DNA of 29,266 nt, taken from positions 8,173-37,438 of the forward strand of contig DBWT01000014.1 of the NCBI GenBank assembly GCA_002309035.1, read 5' to 3'. The DNA is from Caryophanales bacterium UBA1231 (GTDB lineage: Bacteria > Bacillota_I > Bacilli_A > ML615J-28 > CAG-313). A program made the translations under genes and the position numbers. A model generated the notes under the pieces. That model did no database searches and had not been told where the DNA came from. It was given only the letters and a program-made list of their open reading frames with translations. This document shows, piece by piece, positions 15,208 through 24,466 of this stretch (positions within the stretch are counted from its first letter, which is position 1; every line of letters begins with the position of its first letter).

Positions 15208-16209
15208 TTAACCAGTAATACCAGTTCTTTCAATACTTTCAACGAATAGACGTTGAACAAAGAAGTAACCGATAAGTAAAGGTGCCATGATCATTAATGC
15301 GGCTGTATTAGCAATTAATGATACAAATTGTGGGTCTGTTACAACACCAGATGTTAAGAATGATTCTAACACTGGATTACCTGCAGCACTCCATGTACCG
15401 ATGATTGTACGTAAACCTTCAGTACCTGTACTTAATTGAACAGCAAGTAGTGACATGTTACCCGAAGTATAACCTAATAATTGACCAAAGTAGCAGTCAT
15501 TCCATTGCCATACAAAGGCAAATAGACCAACTGTAACGATTGCGCCACGAGCATTTGGCAACATTACGCTCCAGAATGTTCTAAATACACCAGCACCATC
15601 TACTTCTGCTGATTCTTCAAGTTCTTTTGGAATACCACGGAAGAATTGTCTAAATAAGTAAATGAATATCGCTGATCTAATACCTTGACCAAAAGCAGCC
15701 AAAATATACATAGAGAAGATATTACCAATTAAATTGATTCCTAAAAATGGATGTTCAAGTAGGAACCAAGCACGTGAACGGTCAAGTGCTTCATTAGGTA
15801 CGATTAAAGTACAAAGAACAATGAAGAATAAAACATTACTGCCTTTGAATTTTAATCTTGCGAATGCATAACCAGCTATCGCTGTAGCCACAATTTGAAT
15901 AATCATTGTGACAGTTGATAAAATAGTTGTATTAATCAATGATTGTGTATAATAAAGCATTTGTGCTGCAACTTTAAAGTTGATAAAACTAAAAGTAGCA
16001 GGAATAAATACAACTTGAGAATTTGCTATATCAGTTGGGTGACGTAAAGCTGATGATAGCTTTTCAAAGATTGGAAGTAAGATAACGAAACATAAACCAA
16101 TGAGGATGAATGCTCTTAAAATAATACCAGCAATGATAAAGAATCGTTTAGTTCTTACTTTACGCTTTGTTGCACTTGAAAGAGTTGGTTGTAATTGACT
16201 AGTCATCAT
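15208..16209 (-). CDS. Carbohydrate ABC transporter permease, MalG type (second pair)
   Basis: A 333-aa inner-membrane permease with about six transmembrane segments. It carries the cytoplasmic EAA loop typical of binding-protein-dependent sugar importers: ESAEVDGAG at ~199-207, then TFWSVMLP. This loop contacts the ATPase. The start overlaps the MalF-type partner by 11 nt; two adjacent ATGs (16209, 16206) are possible and the ribosome binding site is weak, indicating translational coupling. It would form a heterodimer with the 426-aa permease. No ATPase gene is nearby, so a shared ATPase is inferred. Confidence 0.9.
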   Translation of the reverse strand: MMTSQLQPTLSSATKRKVRTKRFFIIAGIILRAFILIGLCFVILLPIFEKLSSALRHPTDIANSQVVFIPATFSFINFKVAAQMLYYTQSLINTTILSTVTMIIQIVATAIAGYAFARLKFKGSNVLFFIVLCTLIVPNEALDRSRAWFLLEHPFLGINLIGNIFSMYILAAFGQGIRSAIFIYLFRQFFRGIPKELEESAEVDGAGVFRTFWSVMLPNARGAIVTVGLFAFVWQWNDCYFGQLLGYTSGNMSLLAVQLSTGTEGLRTIIGTWSAAGNPVLESFLTSGVVTDPQFVSLIANTAALMIMAPLLIGYFFVQRLFVESIERTGITG

Positions 16210-17479
16210 AATAGAATACCAACTTTCTTAAGGCTAATAGAACGATTGCTAGAGTAGCAAGCGATACCAAAACAAATAATACTGACATCGCTGAATAAAT
16301 ACCATCTCTAGTTAAGGCTCCAAGACCTACTACTGTCGACATGTCACCACCTGTCGAATATGGATTCATTAATTTTAATAAATCTGATCTTAAGAAGGAG
16401 TCTACAACCGTATATACTCCGGCCGTCAGCATTAAAGGAGAAACCATTGGGAAAGTAATCTTCCAGAATATTTCATATTGAGTAGCACCTTCAATTTTAG
16501 CGGCTTCATATAATTGTTTAGATACCGATTGAATACCTGATAAGAATATCAAGATCTGAACACCAGAATAAGATATGACATCAAAGATATTCTTTGCAGC
16601 ATTTGTTAAGAAATTAACTGCCGTGACAGGCACATTCGCTGCGAGCAAGAAATCATTAAAATTAAACATTGTCGTGAAGACATCTTGTCCGGCCTTCTCC
16701 ATCGCATCTGTTAATGTAGCACCAATTGATGTTGCGGCATTTACTGCTTGCGAGTTGAAAATAACTGGCATGAAGAATATAGCACGAACAAAGGCACGTC
16801 CTTTGAATTTTGAATTTAATACAACCGCAATGATTAAACTAAAAATCAAAATCATTAAGGTATTAACTAGAGTTGATTTAAATACGCTCCATAATGTTTC
16901 TTTAAATGTTGAGTGAACAGACCAAACGAAACGATAATTATCGAAACCAATCCATTCAGTAACTGCACCATATACATTTGATGTATATTGGTTAGGTGTT
17001 GTACGATAAATATTGGAAAAACTAAATACAATAGTTGTAATAAATGGGAATAAAAAGAAATATATAAAACCAATAACAAGTGGAATAATGAAAACAATAC
17101 CCCAAATAGCTTGACGACGACGATAAGTTAAGTGTGTATTAAAATACTTCTTAACTGAACCAAAAGTCTTGTCAAGTTTTGCATGCATATTTGATTCACG
17201 ATATTTAATTTTTCTTTGTTCATTTTTATCACGAATTTTAATGATTAATTTTTCAATACCATTGCGACATTTAATAAATATCTTTTTGAAAAATCTACCA
17301 ATAGGATAGAAGCATATTTGAATAAATTTATCAACTAAACTTCCAAGGAAGATAAATACAAAAGAAATACCAAACCAAATTTTCTTTAAAAGCCATCCAC
17401 ATCCACGGAAGAAGTAAGCAAAACCAAGGAAGAATTTATCTAATATTGTTAAAAGTACATTAAGTATTTTCTTAAACAT
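16199..17479 (-). CDS. Sugar ABC transporter permease, MalF type, with long basic N-terminal extension (second pair)
   Basis: 426 aa. The permease core begins near residue 124 (WGIVFIIPLVIGFIYFFLFP) and has the EAA loop EAAKIEGA at ~325-332 followed by ITFPMVSP. The first ~120 residues are unusual: hydrophobic/aromatic stretches (~9-25, 35-60) alternate with lysine-rich segments, then a highly charged KIRDKNEQRKIKYRE stretch. This could be extra membrane hairpins or an amphipathic surface. It starts 2 nt after the DUF5696-like gene. Its Shine-Dalgarno (AAGGAGGT) is formed by that gene's last codons (VEGGN-stop), so coupling is strong. Confidence 0.88.
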   Translation of the reverse strand: MFKKILNVLLTILDKFFLGFAYFFRGCGWLLKKIWFGISFVFIFLGSLVDKFIQICFYPIGRFFKKIFIKCRNGIEKLIIKIRDKNEQRKIKYRESNMHAKLDKTFGSVKKYFNTHLTYRRRQAIWGIVFIIPLVIGFIYFFLFPFITTIVFSFSNIYRTTPNQYTSNVYGAVTEWIGFDNYRFVWSVHSTFKETLWSVFKSTLVNTLMILIFSLIIAVVLNSKFKGRAFVRAIFFMPVIFNSQAVNAATSIGATLTDAMEKAGQDVFTTMFNFNDFLLAANVPVTAVNFLTNAAKNIFDVISYSGVQILIFLSGIQSVSKQLYEAAKIEGATQYEIFWKITFPMVSPLMLTAGVYTVVDSFLRSDLLKLMNPYSTGGDMSTVVGLGALTRDGIYSAMSVLFVLVSLATLAIVLLALRKLVFYYDD

Positions 17480-17481
17480 TA

Positions 17482-20400
17482 TTAATTACCTCCTTCCACG
17501 ATTGCAAACCAATTTGCTCTAACAGTCATACCTGTCTTTTCATCAACATAATTGTTGTTATCATAGTTAATTATAATTCTCTTTATAACTTCGGCACGAT
17601 TACCATTTTGACGTGAATATTCAACCTCAACAACATTATCGACACCACTTACATATTGATGACTAGATAAGAATCCATTATAAATACCAGTTGAATTTAA
17701 TACTTCATTCATATAAATAATGTTTTCTTTCCAGTTTGGATAATAAGAATTATAATAATCAGTATAGCTTGTTTCAAGCAATGCATTTGTATCTTCCGCT
17801 GTCAATACAAAGGCAAGATTAGAACCAGTTTCAATGGCCTTTAAGATATTCCAATTAACACTATAATCACGATTATAGTTAACAGGATCTAATGAATAAT
17901 CAACAATACCACTTAATACTAATTGGTATAGAGGTATTGAATAGTTAACTGAACCATATAACGATGTTTGAACTGGTGCACATGTAATAACATCCGCATA
18001 ACCAAATGCATAATCATATGGGTTCTTTAACATAATCTTACTACCAGTTGGATCCGCAAATGATGGATAATAATCATTTTCAACGCCTTTAATTAATGCT
18101 AAAGCATTACGTTGATAAATTGTTGCTCCACCAGCATATACAGTATGATCTTTTGAATAATCAGAAATATTTCTATTACCTAAGTCGATTAAGTAAATAC
18201 CAGAAACATCTAATTTACGGTAGTTCTTAATAAATCTTTTAGCAAGAGATTCATAGAATATAGGTGAAATGAATGAACCTCTTCCAGCTTTCGTGTCCGC
18301 AAGACCAGTAGATAATACATACTTAAGTGATGTTGAATATGATCCAGCAATAGTCTTTGAATTATATTTCAAACTTGCAAATGAGAAATCATATCCTTGA
18401 CCTACAGTGAAATGGAATTCTGGGTAGAATCCAAATCCTTGTTCCATTAAATATTTAGAGAATTCAAGCATCTTCTTCTTTCCACCAACTTCAGATGAAA
18501 CGGATACTGAATCAGTAATCTTTTGATTAATTTCATCTTCAGTCCATGAACGATACATAACATTCATGTTTTCAACGCCATCATTCTTTAATTCATCAAT
18601 GATTTCTTTAGCTTGGTCAAATGTTGTCATACTATATTCACCATCATAAACAATACCCATCTTAAATGTCTTCTTTGTGTAAGCACCTAAGAAGGTAATT
18701 GTTGGTGTACCAACACTTGTATCATCAGATTTTAATGTTAATTCTGGATAAGTTTCAAGTAAGAAGTTACGATAAGTCTTCGCAACATCAACATAAGTCT
18801 TATAACCAGTTGAAATACGATAAGAATATACGATATCACCTTGATATAAATCAGTACTAATCTTTGTATATTCATTATTAGATGTAACTTTTACTTTTTC
18901 ACTTTCTCTAAAATATGTAGTGAAGTAGGCATAATTGTATTTGTTCAAACCACCTTTATCAACGTCACGTAAATAGTCGGCACTGATTGAAGTTTGAGCT
19001 GCACCTTTTTTCACTATCGCAACAACTGTTTTACCAGCTGATGTCGCATTTGGACTTTCAATGAATCCATACATTGGAAGCATCATATTTTCAGCTCTAA
19101 AACCACGAGTTGAGTTATTAGAGGAAATAGTATTACCATAAATTCTCTTTTCTGGATAAATGAATGTATATTGTTGGCTCTTAGCACTATTGAATTCAAT
19201 AATACATCCACTACCATCAGGAAGAACTATTTGTCCAGTTGACTTAGGATCACCATTGATTGTCATATATTTACATACTTGAATACGAGAAATCATATTG
19301 TCATGCTTTAAATAATTAGGAACTTCTGGATCTTTATTATCAGCTCCTTTTCCTTCATTGATTGAATTATGAAGAACTGTAACATCCATTCCATCATTTG
19401 TTAAAGCAAAACGTAAACAAATATCAAACGCTACACTTGAAGAAACAGCTTTAATACCATATTCTTCGTTTTGTTTAATTGCATCTTCAGTAAGAAAGCC
19501 CATTTGTTTAGGTCTTTGATTACCATATTCATCAGTATAATAAATGTATCCACCATTACTATCACGTAAATGGTATCCACCATATTGATATTTTTCATCA
19601 GTAGTTATTTTGCCATCTTGATTCCAGTCATAATAAACTGTTTTTTTCTTAAATGCATCTTTAGCACTACCACTTGTGATATAAATATTATCACCATATA
19701 CATAATCAAATACCGCTGTTCCATCATCCTCAGAACCACTAACTAAAGTTTTTTCAAATGAACCAACATATAAACATTTATAAATACTTTGTTTAACAGC
19801 TGGAGCACTTGTCTTCATCTTTAATACTCTTTGACTCGCTTCTTCATTGATAATGTTCCAAGAGCTTGTTTGAATCATTCCATTTTCATCAATATCTTGA
19901 GGTTCATAAGCATTATTACCAATGATTTGTTGCAAAATGTGACTTGCAAGATATGGATTAGTGCGTACTGGAGAAGGTACATTGCCACTTTCATCAGCTT
20001 GTGTATTGTAATCAACACCAAGCTTAGCTTTTAAATTACCATTTGCATCAAGAGTATTAGTTAAATACCAATAACCCTTGCTTGCTTCCATAATAGCACT
20101 TTCAGCTTCAGCAGTAATATCAGCTGAAGTTTCAAAAGATAAACCTTCAACAGGTGTATTACCTTTATTTAAACGATATGTAATCTTTGCTAAATCATGT
20201 TTAACTAAATATAATGCCGCTTCATTACTGAAACAATAACCAATGTTCTTAAAGCGAAGTTCAACGCCTTCTTCAGTAGTTAATGTATCAGGATTTTCCG
20301 CATCATATATTTGAGCGAGTTCTGTGATTTCACTATCGGGTTGAGCATAGAAAATTGTATTTCCAACAAATAATTCATTGAATGTATCACGATTAAATTG

Positions 20401-20955
20401 TTCAGGAATAATAACTGGCGCAAAATCACCGATTGAATAATAAATATCAACAGAATTATCGCCATTATAACGAACTTTATAATAACGATTGTAAGTACCA
20501 GTAGTAATATTTGAATATTGTACACTCTTACCATATGATGTAATTGAAGTAGGATTACCATGTTCATTTACATAGTCAAGAATGATATTACTTTTAGCTT
20601 CTATTTCTCCATCAGGTTGCGCTGAACGATATAATAAATCAGCGTTTGCAGTTGGATTTTCACTTGACCATCCGGCACCTTTACGGTAAATAGATATAAT
20701 TGTGTTATCTTCATTAAACATCATAACATATGATGAATTATGACCAACTAAAACATTTTTATTTAATGCTTGTTCTTCTTCTTTAGTTAGGATTGAAAAA
20801 TCTCTAAATCCTTCTGAATCAAATTCTTCATTGTCATATGCTAAAGTGTTTTTCTTTAGTCCCCCTAGGAAGAAAACACCTAATAATACTACAAGTACAA
20901 TAACTAGAATTGAAGGAATAATATATTTTAATCTTAAATAAGTGTATTTAGCCAT
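17482..20955 (-). CDS. Membrane-anchored DUF5696-like extracellular protein, probable glycoside-hydrolase fold
   Basis: 1157 aa. A single N-terminal membrane segment (~11-31, no lipobox) anchors a large extracellular part. Residues ~60-740 are mostly beta-type (GH-associated sandwich-like). Residues 443-454 (DWNQDGKITTDE) form an EF-hand-like calcium loop. Residues ~750-1120 look like a TIM barrel, with motifs such as GIVYDGEYSMTTFDQA, YPEFHFTVGQG and GIYLIDLG, in which acidic residues could be catalytic. I recognise it as resembling the DUF5696 family, which I recall from Paenibacillus-type ABC-importer loci. No enzymatic activity is established. Position between YIP1 and a permease pair suggests a surface glycan-processing or capture role. 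Ribosome binding site GGAGGG; 14-nt gap after the YIP1 gene. Confidence 0.65.
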   Translation of the reverse strand: MAKYTYLRLKYIIPSILVIVLVVLLGVFFLGGLKKNTLAYDNEEFDSEGFRDFSILTKEEEQALNKNVLVGHNSSYVMMFNEDNTIISIYRKGAGWSSENPTANADLLYRSAQPDGEIEAKSNIILDYVNEHGNPTSITSYGKSVQYSNITTGTYNRYYKVRYNGDNSVDIYYSIGDFAPVIIPEQFNRDTFNELFVGNTIFYAQPDSEITELAQIYDAENPDTLTTEEGVELRFKNIGYCFSNEAALYLVKHDLAKITYRLNKGNTPVEGLSFETSADITAEAESAIMEASKGYWYLTNTLDANGNLKAKLGVDYNTQADESGNVPSPVRTNPYLASHILQQIIGNNAYEPQDIDENGMIQTSSWNIINEEASQRVLKMKTSAPAVKQSIYKCLYVGSFEKTLVSGSEDDGTAVFDYVYGDNIYITSGSAKDAFKKKTVYYDWNQDGKITTDEKYQYGGYHLRDSNGGYIYYTDEYGNQRPKQMGFLTEDAIKQNEEYGIKAVSSSVAFDICLRFALTNDGMDVTVLHNSINEGKGADNKDPEVPNYLKHDNMISRIQVCKYMTINGDPKSTGQIVLPDGSGCIIEFNSAKSQQYTFIYPEKRIYGNTISSNNSTRGFRAENMMLPMYGFIESPNATSAGKTVVAIVKKGAAQTSISADYLRDVDKGGLNKYNYAYFTTYFRESEKVKVTSNNEYTKISTDLYQGDIVYSYRISTGYKTYVDVAKTYRNFLLETYPELTLKSDDTSVGTPTITFLGAYTKKTFKMGIVYDGEYSMTTFDQAKEIIDELKNDGVENMNVMYRSWTEDEINQKITDSVSVSSEVGGKKKMLEFSKYLMEQGFGFYPEFHFTVGQGYDFSFASLKYNSKTIAGSYSTSLKYVLSTGLADTKAGRGSFISPIFYESLAKRFIKNYRKLDVSGIYLIDLGNRNISDYSKDHTVYAGGATIYQRNALALIKGVENDYYPSFADPTGSKIMLKNPYDYAFGYADVITCAPVQTSLYGSVNYSIPLYQLVLSGIVDYSLDPVNYNRDYSVNWNILKAIETGSNLAFVLTAEDTNALLETSYTDYYNSYYPNWKENIIYMNEVLNSTGIYNGFLSSHQYVSGVDNVVEVEYSRQNGNRAEVIKRIIINYDNNNYVDEKTGMTVRANWFAIVEGGN

Positions 20956-20969
20956 ATATTACCCTCCAC

Positions 20970-21671
20970 CTATAAGTACCTTAGAGATATCTCTTGGTAG
21001 ATAGTATATACAAATCCGTACATCTTTTGGAATAAGTCGAAAGCAAGAATACCAACGAAACAAATTACCAACGCTGCTAAAGCAGTACCAAGTAAGGAAA
21101 GAATGCACTTTATTACACCATATTCATGAATACCAATAAGACCAAAGAAAGCCATATAGCATGTTAAGAAAATACCTAATCCTTGAACAAGATTATATAT
21201 TGCGGCTTCATTTTTTGATACAACATTTGAAATGAATAAACCAAAGAACTTAGCCCAAATCATTGGCATTAAGCAGTAACAAATCATCATGAATATTTCT
21301 AACATTTTACCTTTACCATCAAATAATGTTGTAATACTCCAGTTAGATACTGTTAATACAACGATAGCACCAATTACGATCATAATTTCTCTAACTGTAT
21401 TAAGTGATGTTACATCTTTTTGCGAAATAACATAACCAGTAAATTCGTAACTAGCGATATTAAGTAAGATAAAGGCAATCATGAAGAATAATGCGACCCA
21501 AAGTTTTCCTTTTTTATCTCTCTTAAATTCATCAAATCCTTTTACAGGGTGTGCAAGAATATACAAAGGATAAGAAATACATTCTTGTTTAAATATCTTT
21601 AAGCCTTTGAGGATGACTTTAAGAACATCTTTAAAGGTTGTCTTTTTAGTTGTTTCTTGTTCTACTGTCAT
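20970..21671 (-). CDS. YIP1-family polytopic membrane protein
   Basis: 233 aa with about five transmembrane segments (~58-80, 95-112, 125-150, 162-182, 188-212). It has the Yip1-domain pattern: a cytoplasmic lead-in HPVKGFDEFKRDKKGKLW, then NWSITTLFDGKGKM near residue 110. It begins within the stop of the propeller/TPR gene (ATGA overlap at 21671-21668), so the two are translationally coupled and likely physical partners. Bacterial YIP1 proteins have no defined activity. Here it could be a membrane scaffold for the transporter and surface protein. Confidence 0.75.
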   Translation of the reverse strand: MTVEQETTKKTTFKDVLKVILKGLKIFKQECISYPLYILAHPVKGFDEFKRDKKGKLWVALFFMIAFILLNIASYEFTGYVISQKDVTSLNTVREIMIVIGAIVVLTVSNWSITTLFDGKGKMLEIFMMICYCLMPMIWAKFFGLFISNVVSKNEAAIYNLVQGLGIFLTCYMAFFGLIGIHEYGVIKCILSLLGTALAALVICFVGILAFDLFQKMYGFVYTIYQEISLRYL

Positions 21672-23455
21672 AGTAGTTCACCATCCTCATATGGTTTTTT
21701 ACTCTTTCTCTTCTTAACGATCTTTAAGACAATACCTAAAGCAACTAAGACTAAAAGAATAGTTAAAGCAGCTGGGAAATATTTCTTGATGATATCGTCA
21801 CGATATTTCTTATAAGCACGTGAATAATAATTTACATCAGCGCCTTTCTTGAATTGTAACATTGCTTCTTGATAACGACCTTCAGCGTATAATTTCTTTC
21901 CAACACCAACATAAGCAAGTTCATATGCTGGATTAGAATTAATTACATTTTGCCATTGGTCAGCGGCACTTTCTGCATCACCATAATATTCATATTCTAC
22001 AGCTTTATTAATCTTTCTTGCAAAATCTGTTGGTTCATAGCGCATTAAACATTTATTAATACCATCAAGAACTAATAAATATTCGCCTTGATAAGCAATC
22101 GCTACACATTTACCAATGTCAGTTACTTGGTTTCCACTTCCACCAGAAATGTATAATAAATTACCTTCACTATCATATGTAAACAAACGATTTTGTTTAG
22201 AATCCGCAACTGTATAAACACCATAATTATTAATATCAATCGCAATAAAGTTACTTGTTCCGGCATTAGCACCTGTCTTAATTGTAATTAAGTCACCAAT
22301 TGGTGCTGAATAACCATTACGTTTTAGTACGTCTGTATTAGCTTGATTAATTTTCTTAATCATTGCACTAGTATTGTATGTACCATTAGCGTTCTTAACA
22401 GCACCAGATACTGTATATAAGAAGCCTTTTTCATCAATAGTAATATTATTAAAGATTGTATTTAAAATTTGGTTTTCTTGTTTTAATTGTTCTTCAGTTT
22501 TGAAATTACGTTTAATAGCATCCCAAACTGATAATGTTGTATAGTTAACACCAACCATACGCATAAAGTCACCATTATAACTCATAAGAAGAATACCTTC
22601 ATATACACCTTCAGAAATGATATACATTCTTCCAGTTACATCAGTTACCATCTTACTTGGTTGGAATTTATCAGAAAAATCAAGACCAACTGGTGCTGAT
22701 ACAACTTGCATTACTTCATATTTGTCATAATGAACATTCTTTGGATTATTTTCTTCATCAAGATAATCATAATCAAAGTCATTAGCACTAATTAATACAA
22801 CCTGTTTATTAACGCTATCGCATAAATATACAACATCTTGATAAACTGTTTCTCCCGTATCGTCTAAAACATTGATTCCATTTAATTTGAATGGACGTTT
22901 AGCACGCCAAATACCGGCAAGACCTCCACACTTAATAGTAGGAAGAGTTCCATTATTTGTATATTCGTCAATAACACTTTGTGTCCAAAGTCTTGTAGTA
23001 GTTTTTGCAACATTACCAGCAGTATTCATTGAAACTAATTCATTTGAATAATTGCCATCACTATTAACGAATTTACTTGGATCTACTTTGAATGATTTGA
23101 TAGTGCCACGGTAACGAATATCGCTATCAAAGATAAATAAATAATTTGAACTTGAATCGACGATATAAAGAATTTGTTCATGAGTATCAGGATCTTCATA
23201 TAAGCACATATCTGATGGGCTATTAAATACTGATACATCACCATTATTATCAACTTTTAAGTCTTTCCAAGAATCACTTAAAACACTATAAATACCTTCT
23301 GATGTGATTGTAAAACCAGCTGAACATTCAATTAATTTTCCATCACTAGAATACATATAATCTGCATTTACTTTAACCATTAAAGATGTTGTTAAAGTAA
23401 CTAAAGATACAACAACAATTAGGATACGATATATTTTTTTCATAATCTTACTCAT
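21668..23455 (-). CDS. Membrane protein with extracellular beta-propeller (NHL/YVTN-like) and TPR
   Basis: 595 aa. The N-terminal signal or membrane segment (~9-28) is followed by a repetitive beta-rich region (~35-480). It has propeller-type blades with recurring 'G.iY..D..N..v..F...G..' patterns, e.g. FLYTVSGAVKN, YGVYTVADSKQNRLFTYDSEGNLLY and YLLVLDGINKCLMRY. Then come two TPR-like helical pairs (~485-550: DAESAADQWQNVINSNPAYELAY, YAEGRYQEAMLQFKKGA), a C-terminal membrane helix (~562-580) and a short basic tail. The topology suggests an extracellular sensor or scaffold tethered beside the transporter. An alternative start is MKK at residue 5. No enzymatic function can be assigned. Confidence 0.7.
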   Translation of the reverse strand: MSKIMKKIYRILIVVVSLVTLTTSLMVKVNADYMYSSDGKLIECSAGFTITSEGIYSVLSDSWKDLKVDNNGDVSVFNSPSDMCLYEDPDTHEQILYIVDSSSNYLFIFDSDIRYRGTIKSFKVDPSKFVNSDGNYSNELVSMNTAGNVAKTTTRLWTQSVIDEYTNNGTLPTIKCGGLAGIWRAKRPFKLNGINVLDDTGETVYQDVVYLCDSVNKQVVLISANDFDYDYLDEENNPKNVHYDKYEVMQVVSAPVGLDFSDKFQPSKMVTDVTGRMYIISEGVYEGILLMSYNGDFMRMVGVNYTTLSVWDAIKRNFKTEEQLKQENQILNTIFNNITIDEKGFLYTVSGAVKNANGTYNTSAMIKKINQANTDVLKRNGYSAPIGDLITIKTGANAGTSNFIAIDINNYGVYTVADSKQNRLFTYDSEGNLLYISGGSGNQVTDIGKCVAIAYQGEYLLVLDGINKCLMRYEPTDFARKINKAVEYEYYGDAESAADQWQNVINSNPAYELAYVGVGKKLYAEGRYQEAMLQFKKGADVNYYSRAYKKYRDDIIKKYFPAALTILLVLVALGIVLKIVKKRKSKKPYEDGELL

Positions 23456-23470
23456 AATATATCTACCTCT

Positions 23471-24466
23471 CTACTTCATACCTGAATGAGCCATTGTTTC
23501 CATAACGTTTGATTGCGAGAAAATAAATACCGCAATTGGCACAATGATCATTACTAATGATACAGCATTAAGTGTTCCGGTTCTCGCAACACCTGCTGAT
23601 GCTATTTGGGTAATTGCATAACTTAACATCTTTAAGTCTTCACGATAGATTGTAGTTGATCCATAAGTATTCCATAAGCTTTGGAAGTTAAGGATAACAA
23701 GAGTAATCCATGCTGGTTTAACAAGTGGCATAACAATTGACCAGTAAATTCTAAATTCACCAGCACCATCTAATTTAGCACTTTCGATAAAGTCCATTGG
23801 GATTTGGTCCATGAATTGTTTCATTAAGAATAATCCCATAGTTCCACCAATAACTGGAAGAACGATTGACCAGTGTGTATCAATTAAACCTAAGAATGTT
23901 AAAATGATATAGTTTGGTGTAGCAGTTACACTTGATGGGAACATTAATGCATAAACGATTAATGAGAAGATAACTTTTCCACCAGGAACTTTATATCTTG
24001 ATAATACATATGCACACATTGATGCCACAACTACGTGACCAAATGTACCTAGGATTGTGACATAAATTGTGTTGAATAAATATCTTGAGAATGGAACAAG
24101 AGATGTTCCAAGAACAACGCTTAAGTCCGCAAAGTTATTAAGCGTCGGATTACGTACGAAGATTGTAGGTGGGAATCTGAAGATTTCATCTAATGGCTTA
24201 AATGCGTTATTAACAATCATGATAAGCGGTAAAATACTTAAGATTCCGGCGATTGCTAGAAACAAGAATAAAGCAATGTCACCTGCTTTAGAACGGTTAA
24301 TTCTTTTCTTCTTTTTTGATCTACGTAATACTTTAGAACTAGAAATTTCAGCGAAAGGTCGAGAGTCGATATGTTTAGCTAGTTTGACGTTCTTGGCTTC
24401 TAATCGCTCACGTTCTATTTCGTCAGCCGTTTTTGAAGTTTTAATTTTGTCTTTACGAGCCATCAT
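23471..24466 (-). CDS. Carbohydrate ABC transporter permease, MalG type (first pair)
   Basis: 331 aa. A charged ~60-residue cytoplasmic N-terminus precedes about six transmembrane segments. The EAA loop is ESAKLDGAG at ~228-236 followed by IYWSIVMP. It overlaps the stop of the MalF-type partner by one base (TAATG at 24468-24464). A second ATG follows immediately, so the start may be one codon later. It forms the first permease pair with the 351-aa protein and is served by the adjacent 1090-aa SBP. Confidence 0.92.
   Translation of the reverse strand: MMARKDKIKTSKTADEIERERLEAKNVKLAKHIDSRPFAEISSSKVLRRSKKKKRINRSKAGDIALFLFLAIAGILSILPLIMIVNNAFKPLDEIFRFPPTIFVRNPTLNNFADLSVVLGTSLVPFSRYLFNTIYVTILGTFGHVVVASMCAYVLSRYKVPGGKVIFSLIVYALMFPSSVTATPNYIILTFLGLIDTHWSIVLPVIGGTMGLFLMKQFMDQIPMDFIESAKLDGAGEFRIYWSIVMPLVKPAWITLVILNFQSLWNTYGSTTIYREDLKMLSYAITQIASAGVARTGTLNAVSLVMIIVPIAVFIFSQSNVMETMAHSGMK

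Noticed and set aside
15177..15210. Hairpin read as an intrinsic terminator ending the transporter operon
   Set aside because: On the minus strand the stem is followed by CTTGATTTTG rather than a T-run; the T7 run lies on the plus-strand side, where there are no genes. Kept as an RNA structure, not as a terminator.
17482..20955. EF-hand-like loop (residues 443-454) as evidence of a dockerin/cellulosome
   Set aside because: Only a single calcium-loop motif is present, without the paired repeat of dockerins; no cohesin is visible in the window.
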